Positions 52,608-60,211 of a stretch of 64,000 nt of DNA are shown here, piece by piece. The stretch's first letter is position 1, and the number at the start of each line of letters is the position of its first letter. The notes beneath the pieces were generated by a model that saw only the letters and a list, made by a program, of their open reading frames with translations, did no database searches and was not told where the DNA came from. Source of the stretch: Microbacterium sp. zg-Y625 (GTDB lineage: Bacteria > Actinomycetota > Actinomycetes > Actinomycetales > Microbacteriaceae); contig NZ_CP126740.1 in assembly GCF_030246925.1 (NCBI RefSeq), positions 2,728,001 to 2,792,000 on the forward strand, given 5' to 3'. The translations under genes were made by a program, and so were the position numbers.

Positions 52608-53599
52608 CGGTTGTCTCCCGAGTAGTGCACCCACGACTTCTGAGTGCGGAAGAGGATGAAGGCGATGATCGCGACGACGACCAGCAGCACCCACGCGATC
52701 GCGGCGGCGTAGCCCATGCGACCGTCGGCGAAGCCCGTCTTGTAGAGGTAGACGGTGATGAAGTTCGTCATGCCGGCGGGGCCGCCCGTGCCGTTGGAGA
52801 TGATGTAGGCGGAGGCGAAGACCTGGAACGCGCCGATGAGTCCCAGCAGCAGGTTGAAGAAGATGACCGGGGACAGCAGGGGAACCGTCACCGCGCGGAA
52901 GCGGCGCCAGGCGTTCGCGCCGTCCATCTCGGCCGCCTCGTACAGCTCCTTCGGAACCTGCTTGAGGCCGGCGAGGAAGATGACCATCGTCGAGCCGAAC
53001 TGCCAGACCGACAGCAGGATCATCATGGGGAGGATGAGGCCGGGCTGCCCGATCCAGCCGCCCAGGTCGATTCCCAGCACGTTCAGGCCGTTGTCGACGG
53101 GGCCGTCGGTGTTGAACATGGCGCGCCACACGATGGCCACCGACACCGAGCCGCCGATGAGCGACGGCGCGTAGAAGGCCGAGCGGAAGAAGGCGGCACC
53201 CTTGTCGCGGTAGTTCAGCAGCATCGCGACGGCGAGCGCCGCCAGCAGCGAGATCGGCGTGCCCACGAGCACGTAGATGAGCGTGATCTGCGCCGACTGC
53301 ATGAAGTTGGGGTCCGCGGTGAAGAGCCGGACGTAGTTGTCCAGGCCGATCCACTTGGGCGGGGAGAAGATGTTGTAGCTCGTGAACGACAGGTACAGCG
53401 AGTACGCCATCGGCACGAGGGTGAGCCCGAAGAATCCGACGAGCCACGGGACGAGGAACGCGTATCCGGCGGCGGTCTCGCGGCGTGCCCGCTGACGCTG
53501 ACCCGGCCGGGAGACGAGTTCTGGGCGCTGCTTGCGCAGCAGGCGCCGCTTGGACGACGAATCGTCGGTGACGATGACCCTGGTCGCAGTCGTGCTCAC
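52604..53599 (-). CDS. carbohydrate ABC transporter permease (CUT1, MalF type)
   Basis: A 331-residue permease. After a basic leader the first helix is AAGYAFLVPWLVGFFGLTLVPMAYSLYLSF. The EAA loop reads YEAAEMDGANAWRRFRAVTVPLLSPV. The GTG at 53599 is taken as start because CAGGAG precedes it; the upstream frame is Ser/Pro-rich non-coding sequence. It is coupled to the next permease by a 4-bp overlap and lies 79 bp after the binding-protein gene. Confidence 0.93.
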   Translation of the reverse strand: MSTTATRVIVTDDSSSKRRLLRKQRPELVSRPGQRQRARRETAAGYAFLVPWLVGFFGLTLVPMAYSLYLSFTSYNIFSPPKWIGLDNYVRLFTADPNFMQSAQITLIYVLVGTPISLLAALAVAMLLNYRDKGAAFFRSAFYAPSLIGGSVSVAIVWRAMFNTDGPVDNGLNVLGIDLGGWIGQPGLILPMMILLSVWQFGSTMVIFLAGLKQVPKELYEAAEMDGANAWRRFRAVTVPLLSPVIFFNLLLGLIGAFQVFASAYIISNGTGGPAGMTNFITVYLYKTGFADGRMGYAAAIAWVLLVVVAIIAFILFRTQKSWVHYSGDNR

Positions 53600-53678
53600 G
53601 GGTGCTCCTGAGGTGGTGAGGGAGTGTGGATGCAACGGGGGCCCGGACGTGACCGTCCAGGCCCCCGGCAGCCGCTGC

Positions 53679-54974
53679 TTACTGGTTGAGGACGATGTCC
53701 ATCTCGCTGAAGAACTGCGTGACGGCATCGTCGACGGTCATCGTGCCGAAGTTCAGCTCGGTGCCGAGCTGGCGGAACTTCTCCTCCAGCGTGCCGTAGC
53801 CCACGATCGGAACCGGCGGGGCGTCGCCCAGTCGATCGGAGATCGACGCCTCGTAGTCGACGACCTGCTGGCTCAGCGGGTCGAGCTCGGCGGCCTCGAG
53901 CGCGGTCTCCGAGGCGGGGATGCCGCGGTTGGCGCCGAAGATCTCACCGGACTGCGGGGAGTTGATGAGGAAGTTCACGAGGGTCGCGGATGCCTCGGGG
54001 TGCTCGGTCTTGGCCGAGATGGCGTGCAGCATCGACGGCTTCAGGTACAGGTCCTGCGTGCCTTCCTCGGTGACGGGGGGCTCGATGAGGTTCAGCTCGG
54101 TGTAGCCCTCGCCCAGGTTGCCGAGGTAGCCGGGGCCGAAGTTGTCCCAGGTGAGCTCGCTGGCAGCGCGCGCGGTGTCGAACGGGCCGAGCGGGGTGAG
54201 CTCCTCGACGAGCTGCTGCGGGAACGCGATGCCGTCGCGCATCGCGGTGCCCTCTTCCCAGAACTCGGTGAGGCGCTCCTCATCGAAGCCGGGCTCGCCG
54301 TCCTCGCTGAAGAGGTGCGAACCCTCCGAGCGCAGCTGCAGCTCGAAGTTCTGGATGCGACCGGTGTAGTCGCCGCCGCCGTAGATCTCGCCGCCACCGG
54401 CTTCGGTGACCTGGCCCATCCACTCGGCGTAGTCCTCCCACGACCCGCCGGCGAAGTTCTCGACGCCGACGCGCTCGAGCACGACAGGGTTCGTGAACAG
54501 GCCCCACGCGTTGGTGGAGGTCGGGATGGCGTAGGTGGTGTCGTTCACGACGCCGATGTCCAGGATGTTCTGGGGAAGCGGCTCCGTCTCGATGATCTCC
54601 CCGAGGTACGGGTCGAGGTCGAGCAGCAGGTTGTTCTCCGAGTACTGGCGCAGGTACGAGTAGTCGAACTGCATGACGTCGGGCAGGCCGCCGCCGGCGG
54701 CCTCGGTCTGGCGCTTCTCCCAGAACTCGGGGAAGCCCAGGAACGTCGCGTTGACCGTGATGTTGGGGTATTCCTCGTTGAACGCGTCGATCGCCTCGTT
54801 GTAGAGCTCGGCGCGCACGTCGTTGCCCCAGAACGCGAGGTCGATCGTGACCTCTTCGTTGGGGTCGAATTCGGCCGCCGGCTCGTTTTCGCCGCCGCCG
54901 GCACAGCCGGCGAGTGCGAGGGCCGCGCCGGTCGCGATGGCGACGGCGCTGAGGGCCCGCTTGGTGCTGAACAT
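53679..54974 (-). CDS. sugar-binding lipoprotein of the GH51-linked ABC importer
   Basis: A 431-residue extracellular binding protein. MFSTKRALSAVAIATGAALALAGC is a lipoprotein signal with lipobox LAGC (Cys24). The mature protein shows the family pattern (VTIDLAFWGNDVRAELYNEAIDAFNEEYPNITV; GLPDVMQFDYSYLRQY). It heads the leftward operon ending in the arabinofuranosidase, so arabino-oligosaccharides are the likely ligand. Its upstream region holds two LacI-type palindromes and a promoter (55079-55146). Confidence 0.93.
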   Translation of the reverse strand: MFSTKRALSAVAIATGAALALAGCAGGGENEPAAEFDPNEEVTIDLAFWGNDVRAELYNEAIDAFNEEYPNITVNATFLGFPEFWEKRQTEAAGGGLPDVMQFDYSYLRQYSENNLLLDLDPYLGEIIETEPLPQNILDIGVVNDTTYAIPTSTNAWGLFTNPVVLERVGVENFAGGSWEDYAEWMGQVTEAGGGEIYGGGDYTGRIQNFELQLRSEGSHLFSEDGEPGFDEERLTEFWEEGTAMRDGIAFPQQLVEELTPLGPFDTARAASELTWDNFGPGYLGNLGEGYTELNLIEPPVTEEGTQDLYLKPSMLHAISAKTEHPEASATLVNFLINSPQSGEIFGANRGIPASETALEAAELDPLSQQVVDYEASISDRLGDAPPVPIVGYGTLEEKFRQLGTELNFGTMTVDDAVTQFFSEMDIVLNQ

Positions 54975-55078
54975 CCTTGTCCTTCCTGGAACGTCCGTGT
55001 CCGTGGTGCTCCGCGGGACGTTCGTTGTCCATGTGGTTGTGCGGTGTGGGCGCAGGCCCGCCCCCGGGTACGACAGTG

Positions 55079-55146
55079 GGAAAGCGCTTGCCGGCCACGG
55101 TACTACGTGGGGAATCGATTGGCAAGGGAGCGGGAAGACGCTTTCC
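55079..55146 (-). promoter_or_regulatory. two LacI-type operators and promoter of the GH51 importer operon
   Basis: GGAAAGCGCTTGCC (55079-55092) and GGAAGACGCTTTCC (55133-55146) match the sites at 49350-49397; the second is identical to the site at 49383. A leftward promoter can be drawn with TTGCCA (55125-55120), a 17-bp spacer, and TACCGT (55102-55097). One operator lies just downstream of the -10 box at the start site and the other just upstream of the -35 box, suggesting repression by looping. Confidence 0.65.
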
Positions 55147-55317
55147 GATCCGTTTCCGGATTGTGACCTGTTACCGGTCCCAGCCCGCCCATCGTACGGG
55201 CGCGGCGAGCCCGGCAGGCGGTGGTCAAGGAAAAGCGGGCGGTCGTCGCGGAGATTTCCGTCGCGAGACCGCATGCCCACGCCCGGCGCGGGCGCACCGC
55301 GCAGTAAAACGATTCAT

Positions 55318-55382
55318 CCCAAGATTGACAGCTTTGCCGCTGTGCGGTTAGTCTCCCCGGAAAACGCATTCCCAATCTTGGG
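55318..55382 (+). promoter_or_regulatory. promoter of the Yes/Lpl-type operon with LacI operator and flanking inverted repeat
   Basis: TTGACA (55325-55330) and TTAGTC (55348-55353) are 17 bp apart. GGAAAACGCATTCC (55359-55372), a CG-centred palindrome of the same type as the other four sites, covers the expected start point. In addition CCCAAGATTG (55318-55327) and its perfect complement CAATCTTGGG (55373-55382) flank the promoter with centres 55 bp apart, which suggests a second regulator or a cruciform. The ATG of the first gene is at 55406. Confidence 0.6.
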
Positions 55383-55405
55383 CGGCGATCGACGGAGATT
55401 CCACC

Positions 55406-56077
55406 ATGACGACAACGGCGGCCGGCCCCGGTTGGGCCCTGCGCGTCCACGCGGCCTGCGACTGGGTCATGTGGGCGATGGCGCTCAACGCCCTGTGGAT
55501 CGTCTTCACGCTCGCGGGAGGCGTCGTTCTCGGCGCCGCCCCGGCGACGGTCGCCGCCGCCCACGTCACCCGGCGACGGCTGCGGGGCGAGGCCTTCCCC
55601 GCCCTGCGCACCTTCGCCCGGGCGTGGCGCTCGGAGTTCTTCCGCTCCCACCTCGTGCTGACCCCCGCGCTCACGGTCACGGCACTGCTTTTGATCCAGG
55701 TCGTGCCGGCCGTGCCCGCGGGTACCCTCGGCGAGCCGATCACGATGATCACCGCCGTGGCCGCCGTGCTCGCTGTCGTCCTCACCGCCCTCCTCGCCCC
55801 GCTCTACGTCCACTACGACCTGCCCCTGCGCCGCTATCTGCCGACCGCGTCGCGCTGGATGCTGCGCAACCTCGCTCCCTCGGCCCTGCTCGCCGTGGCC
55901 GCCGTGGCCGTGACGACGGCGAGCCTCATGGTCCCCGGTCTCATCCCCTTCGTCTCGGTCGGCGCCTGGCTGGCGATCAGCACCGCGCTGTGCCTCGGGT
56001 TCTTCGCCGCCAACGACCGTCTCGTGGCCGAACAATCGGCCCCCGCCCACTCCAGACCTTCCCCCCAGCCGGCCTGA
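55406..56077 (+). CDS. YesL-family (DUF624) membrane protein
   Basis: A 223-residue protein with five predicted helices. The N-terminal part (LRVHAACDWVMWAMALNALWIVFTLAGGVVLGAAPATVAAAHVTRR) is the YesL signature region, with the W...N..W..f...G....G..PA pattern. In Bacillus subtilis yesL opens the rhamnogalacturonan operon, and the gene order here (YesL, binding protein, two permeases, DUF1961, YetA-like) follows the same theme. Its precise role is unknown; it is 48 bp upstream of the binding-protein gene. Confidence 0.85.
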   Translation: MTTTAAGPGWALRVHAACDWVMWAMALNALWIVFTLAGGVVLGAAPATVAAAHVTRRRLRGEAFPALRTFARAWRSEFFRSHLVLTPALTVTALLLIQVVPAVPAGTLGEPITMITAVAAVLAVVLTALLAPLYVHYDLPLRRYLPTASRWMLRNLAPSALLAVAAVAVTTASLMVPGLIPFVSVGAWLAISTALCLGFFAANDRLVAEQSAPAHSRPSPQPA

Positions 56078-56125
56078 CGGTCGGCATCCACCAGCCCTGC
56101 ACCCCGCAGAACGAAGGAGTTCACC

Positions 56126-57658
56126 ATGCAACACCGCAGACGCCTCGCCGCGTTCGCCCTGCTCACCGCCGGAGCCGTCGCCCTCACCGCCTGCTCCGGC
56201 GGCGGCGGCGGCGACGACGAGTCGGCCGAGCTCGACACCCTGTCGCTCATGGTCCCGTACCTGGTCACCAACGCACCGAGCGACGACAACGAGGTCCACG
56301 ACGCCCTCGAAGAGATCGCGGGTGTCGACCTCGACATCACCTGGGTGCCGAACTCGTCTTACGGCGACAAGACCAACATCACCCTCGCCGGCGACGACAT
56401 CCCGCATGTCATGGTCATCCAGGGCAAGGATCCCGGGTTCGTCCGCAACGCCGAGGCCGGCGCGTTCTGGGATCTCACCGAGCACCTCGGCGACTACCCG
56501 AACCTCGCCACCACGTTCCCCGAAGTGCAGCAGGCGTCGAGCGTCAACGGCAAGGTGTACGGCATCTTCCGCTCGCGCGACGTGATGCGCGCGGCGGTCA
56601 TCGTGCGCAAGGACTGGCTCACGAACCTGGGCCTCGAGCTGCCCGAGACCACCGATGACCTCTACGAGGTGGCCAAGGCGTTCTCCGAGCAGGACCCCGA
56701 CGGCAACGGCGTCGACGACACGTACGGCATCATCATCCCCAAGTGGCCCGGCGCCATCGGCACCAGCAGCCCCTACGACGTCATCGAGACGTGGCACGGG
56801 GCGGGCAACCGCTGGACCGAGCGCGACGGCGAACTGGCGCCGAACTTCACCACGGACGAGTGGCTCGAGGCCGTCGACTACGAGAAGCGCCTGATCGACG
56901 AGGGCCTGGTGAACCCCGACTACGCCACCTTCGACTCGGCGAACTGGAACGAGCCGTTCCTCAACGGCAAGGGCGGCATGATCATCGACGTGCACTCCCG
57001 CGCCGGCGTGCTCATGAACCTGTTCAAGGAATCCGACCCGGAGAACTTCCAGAACTACGTCGACGTCGCCGGCAACCTCGTCGGCCCCGACGGCGAGCTG
57101 TACGCCCACCCCACCACCGGCTACAGCGGGTTCCTGGCGATCCCGAAGGACAAGGTGCGCACCGAGGAGCAGCTGCACGCCGTGCTCGAGGTGCTCGACA
57201 AGCTCAACTCCCCCGAGGCTGGTCCGATCCTCAACAACGGCATCGAGGGCGTCACGTACACCCTCGACGGCGACCTGGCCGTGCCCGTCGACGACGCGTC
57301 GCAGGCGCTGAAGGATGCCGTGCTCAGCTACTCCCAGCTGGGGATGAACGTCACCGGCTTCCAGGGATACCTGCCCAAGCAGGCGACCGAGTACGAGCAG
57401 GAGATGTACGACAAGCGCAAGGCGATCGAGGCATCCGACCTCGAGTCCGCCGTGTACGACCCTGCGGCCGCCTACGTGTCTGAGACGTACATCTCCAAGG
57501 GCGCGCAGCTGGACACCATCGTCTCCGACGCGCGCATCCAGTACATCGCGGGACAGATCGACCGGAAGGGCCTGACCGACGCGGTCGCCCTGTGGCGCTC
57601 GAGCGGCGGCGACGACATCATCGCCGAGATCAACGAGTTGGCCGCTCAGAACGACTGA
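56126..57658 (+). CDS. LplA/YesO-type oligosaccharide-binding lipoprotein
   Basis: A 510-residue binding protein, larger than the two CUT1 lipoproteins in the window. The signal MQHRRRLAAFALLTAGAVAL ends in lipobox LTAC (Cys24), followed by a Gly/Asp-rich linker. The mature domain shows the LplA-type features DIPHVMVIQGKDPGFVRNAEAGAFWDLTEHLGDYPNLA and DPDGNGVDDTYGI, a calcium-like loop typical of this group. It serves the two permeases downstream. Rhamnogalacturonan-derived oligosaccharides are the expected ligand from the linked enzymes. Confidence 0.92.
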   Translation: MQHRRRLAAFALLTAGAVALTACSGGGGGDDESAELDTLSLMVPYLVTNAPSDDNEVHDALEEIAGVDLDITWVPNSSYGDKTNITLAGDDIPHVMVIQGKDPGFVRNAEAGAFWDLTEHLGDYPNLATTFPEVQQASSVNGKVYGIFRSRDVMRAAVIVRKDWLTNLGLELPETTDDLYEVAKAFSEQDPDGNGVDDTYGIIIPKWPGAIGTSSPYDVIETWHGAGNRWTERDGELAPNFTTDEWLEAVDYEKRLIDEGLVNPDYATFDSANWNEPFLNGKGGMIIDVHSRAGVLMNLFKESDPENFQNYVDVAGNLVGPDGELYAHPTTGYSGFLAIPKDKVRTEEQLHAVLEVLDKLNSPEAGPILNNGIEGVTYTLDGDLAVPVDDASQALKDAVLSYSQLGMNVTGFQGYLPKQATEYEQEMYDKRKAIEASDLESAVYDPAAAYVSETYISKGAQLDTIVSDARIQYIAGQIDRKGLTDAVALWRSSGGDDIIAEINELAAQND

Positions 57659-57664
57659 GTCCGA

Positions 57665-57694
57665 CAGGGGCGGATGCCACGGCATCCGCCCCTG
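57665..57694 (+). promoter_or_regulatory. intercistronic hairpin between binding protein and permease
   Basis: CAGGGGCGGATGCC and its exact complement are separated by only two bases, giving a 14-bp stem in the 56-bp gap between the SBP stop and the permease ATG. Such hairpins in importer operons slow decay or attenuate transcription so that the binding protein is made in excess over the permeases. Confidence 0.7.
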
Positions 57695-57714
57695 CTTCCC
57701 AGACAGGACCTGCC

Positions 57715-58683
57715 ATGGTTACTCTCGACCGCACGGTGGCCGCCACCGAGGCGCTCACCGTGCCCCCGCGCAAGCGCCGCAAGGGTGCGCGCGTGCACTT
57801 CAGCCAGTTCAAGTGGCTCTATCTGCTGCTGCTGCCCGGCATCGTGTACTTCGCGCTGTTCCGCTACGGCCCCATGGGCGGGGCGATCATCGCCTTCAAG
57901 GACTACGTCCCCTTCCTCGGCATCACAGACAGCCCGTGGGTGGGCTTCGAGCACTTCGAGGACTTCTTCGCCAGCCCTGACTTCCCACGGCTGCTGGCCA
58001 ACACGCTGATCCTGGCGCTGCTGAGCCTCGTGATCGCGTTCCCCCTGACGATCGTCATGGCGCTGCTGCTCAACGAGCTGCGTCTGAACATCGTCAAGCG
58101 CTCGGTGCAGACGCTCATCTACATCCCCCACTTCCTGTCGTGGACGGTCGTGGCGTCGCTGACCTACCTGCTGTTCGCCCTCGACATCGGGCCGCTGTTC
58201 CAGCTCATCAACGGAGTGCTGGGCACCGACATCAACTTCCTCACGGACCCGGCGTGGTTCCGACCGATCATCGTGCTGCAGGACATCTGGAAGAACACCG
58301 GCTGGGGAACGATCATCTTCCTCGCCGCGCTCGCGAGCGTCGACCAGGAGCAGTACGAGGCCGCGATCATCGACGGCGCCGGGCGCTTCCAGCGGGTGTG
58401 GCACATCACGCTGCCGTCGATCATGCCGACCGTCGTGGTCATGCTGGTGCTGCAGATGGGCCAGGTGCTCAACACCGGCTTCGAGCAGATCTACCTCATG
58501 ACCAACTCGCTCAACCGCGAGGTCGCCGACGTCTTCGACACGTATGTCTACTTCATGGGCATCACCCAGGGCAGCTACAGCTACAGCACCGCCGTGGGCC
58601 TGTTCAAGGCCGTCGTCGGCGTCGTGCTGATCTTCGGCGCGAACTGGCTCGCCCGCCGCTTCAACCAGACGGGGATCTTCTGA
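57715..58683 (+). CDS. ABC transporter permease (LplB/YesP type)
   Basis: A 322-residue permease with the hallmark opening of the LplB subgroup: FKWLYLLLLPGIVYFALFRYGPMGGAIIAFKDY, ahead of six helices. The EAA loop is YEAAIIDGAGRFQRVWHITLPSIMPT. Its stop (TGA at 58681-58683) shares one base with the next start (TGATG), so the two permeases are coupled. No ATP-binding subunit is encoded in the operon. Confidence 0.93.
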   Translation: MVTLDRTVAATEALTVPPRKRRKGARVHFSQFKWLYLLLLPGIVYFALFRYGPMGGAIIAFKDYVPFLGITDSPWVGFEHFEDFFASPDFPRLLANTLILALLSLVIAFPLTIVMALLLNELRLNIVKRSVQTLIYIPHFLSWTVVASLTYLLFALDIGPLFQLINGVLGTDINFLTDPAWFRPIIVLQDIWKNTGWGTIIFLAALASVDQEQYEAAIIDGAGRFQRVWHITLPSIMPTVVVMLVLQMGQVLNTGFEQIYLMTNSLNREVADVFDTYVYFMGITQGSYSYSTAVGLFKAVVGVVLIFGANWLARRFNQTGIF

Positions 58684-59564
58684 TGGCACGCGAGAAGTAC
58701 CGCTTCAACACCCCCGCCGGCCGGGTCTTCGACGTCGTCAACGTCGCGATGCTGGTGGGGCTGGGCCTCATCGCTCTGCTGCCGTTCGTCTACGTCACGG
58801 CGGGATCGTTCGCGACGGAGTCCGAGCTGGCGACCCGGCCGTTCTTCCTGTGGCCCGAGACGTTCAGCCTGCGGGCGTACGAGGCGATCCTCTCCAGCCC
58901 GGCCTTCGTCCGGGCGATGATCACGACCATCGCGGTCACCGCGGTGGGCACCGTCGTGCAGCTGCTGCTGACCGCGTCGATGGCGTACCCGCTGTCGAAG
59001 GACAACCTTCCCGGCCGCCGGATCATGCTCTCCCTCATCGTGTTCACGATGGTGTTCTCCGGCGGCATGATCCCCACGTTCCTCATGGTGAAGGAGCTGG
59101 GGCTGCTGGACACCTACTGGGCACTGATCCTGCCGCTGGCGATCAACCCGTTCAGCCTGATCATCATCAAGAACTTCTTCCAGCAGCTGCCCAACGAGCT
59201 GGAGGAGTCGGCCAAGATCGACGGCGCGAACGAGCTGCAGACGCTCTGGAACGTCATCCTGCCGCTGTCCAAGCCCGTGCTGGCGACGTTCGCGCTGTTC
59301 TACGCCGTCGGCATCTGGAACGACTTCATGTCGCCGCTGCTGTACCTCAACGACAACTCGATGTGGACGCTGCAGATGTTCCTGCGACAGGTGACGGTCG
59401 CGACCGACCTGTCGATCATCGAGGCCGACCCCAGCCAGCTCCCCCCAGCGCAGGGAATCAAGTTCGCGGTGATCGTCGTCGCGACCCTGCCGATTCTGCT
59501 CTTCTACCCGTTCCTGCAGAAGCACTTCGCCAAGGGCATGCTGATCGGCTCGGTCAAGGGGTGA
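58683..59564 (+). CDS. ABC transporter permease (LplC/YesQ type)
   Basis: A 293-residue permease paired with the preceding one. The first helix is VVNVAMLVGLGLIALLPFVYVTAGSFA; MVFSGGMIPTFLMVKELGLLDTYWALILPLAINPFSLIIIKNFFQQLP is the LplC signature, followed by the EAA loop EESAKIDGANELQTLWNVILPLSKP. The C-terminus HFAKGMLIGSVKG is typical. Its stop overlaps the GTG of the DUF1961 gene by 4 bp. Confidence 0.93.
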   Translation: MAREKYRFNTPAGRVFDVVNVAMLVGLGLIALLPFVYVTAGSFATESELATRPFFLWPETFSLRAYEAILSSPAFVRAMITTIAVTAVGTVVQLLLTASMAYPLSKDNLPGRRIMLSLIVFTMVFSGGMIPTFLMVKELGLLDTYWALILPLAINPFSLIIIKNFFQQLPNELEESAKIDGANELQTLWNVILPLSKPVLATFALFYAVGIWNDFMSPLLYLNDNSMWTLQMFLRQVTVATDLSIIEADPSQLPPAQGIKFAVIVVATLPILLFYPFLQKHFAKGMLIGSVKG

Positions 59565-60211
59565 GTACGGGTCTCCTCTACCGCAACGCGCTGTCGGGTC
59601 CCGCGGACATCGCGGACTGGATCGCCGAGGGGCCGGTGTCGGCGACGGCGGATGCCGATGGGCTGCTGCTGGCGTCGTCCGGCGGGCCCGACGACCACTG
59701 GACCCTGTGGTGCCCCGAGGAGTTCGCGGACCGGGTGCGCATCTCGTGGGACTTCTCGCCGCGGGCGGAGCCCGGGCTCGCGATGCTCTTCTTCGGGGCG
59801 GCGGCAGCCGGCGGCGGCGGGATCTTCGACGACGGCCTCGCGCCGCGATCGGGGGCGTACCCGCAGTATCACTCGGGAGACATCCGCACCCTGCACGTGT
59901 CGTACTTCCGGCGGCGCTGGGAGGACGAACGCGCCTTCCACACCTGCAATCTGCGGAAGTCGCCCGGTTTCCACCTCGTGGCCCAGGGCGCCGACCCCCT
60001 CCCGCCCGTGGCCGACGCCCGCGACGCGTTCTACCGCATCGAGGTCGTCAAGGATGCCGGACAGGTGACCTTCTCGATCGACGGCCTGTCGCTGTTCACC
60101 TGGACCGATGACGAGTCCACCGGCCCACGGGTCGGCGGGGGGCGCCTCGGGTTCCGTCAGATGTCACCGCTCGTCGCCTGCTACCGCAACCTGGAGGTCC
60201 ACTCGCTATGA
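59561..60211 (+). CDS. DUF1961-family (YesU-like) protein
   Basis: A 216-residue beta-jelly-roll protein of the DUF1961 family, whose Bacillus member YesU lies in the rhamnogalacturonan operon. The conserved parts are WTLWCPEEFADRVRISWDFSPRAEPGLAMLFF, SGAYPQYHSGDIRTLHVSYFRR, FHTCNLRKSPGFHLVAQGADPLP and GRLGFRQMSPLVACYRNLEVH. The fold resembles concanavalin-like sugar-binding or hydrolase domains, but no activity is established. No signal peptide is seen. It is joined to both neighbours by 4-bp overlaps, so it is produced with the importer and the lyase-like enzyme. Confidence 0.87.
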   Translation: MSTGLLYRNALSGPADIADWIAEGPVSATADADGLLLASSGGPDDHWTLWCPEEFADRVRISWDFSPRAEPGLAMLFFGAAAAGGGGIFDDGLAPRSGAYPQYHSGDIRTLHVSYFRRRWEDERAFHTCNLRKSPGFHLVAQGADPLPPVADARDAFYRIEVVKDAGQVTFSIDGLSLFTWTDDESTGPRVGGGRLGFRQMSPLVACYRNLEVHSL

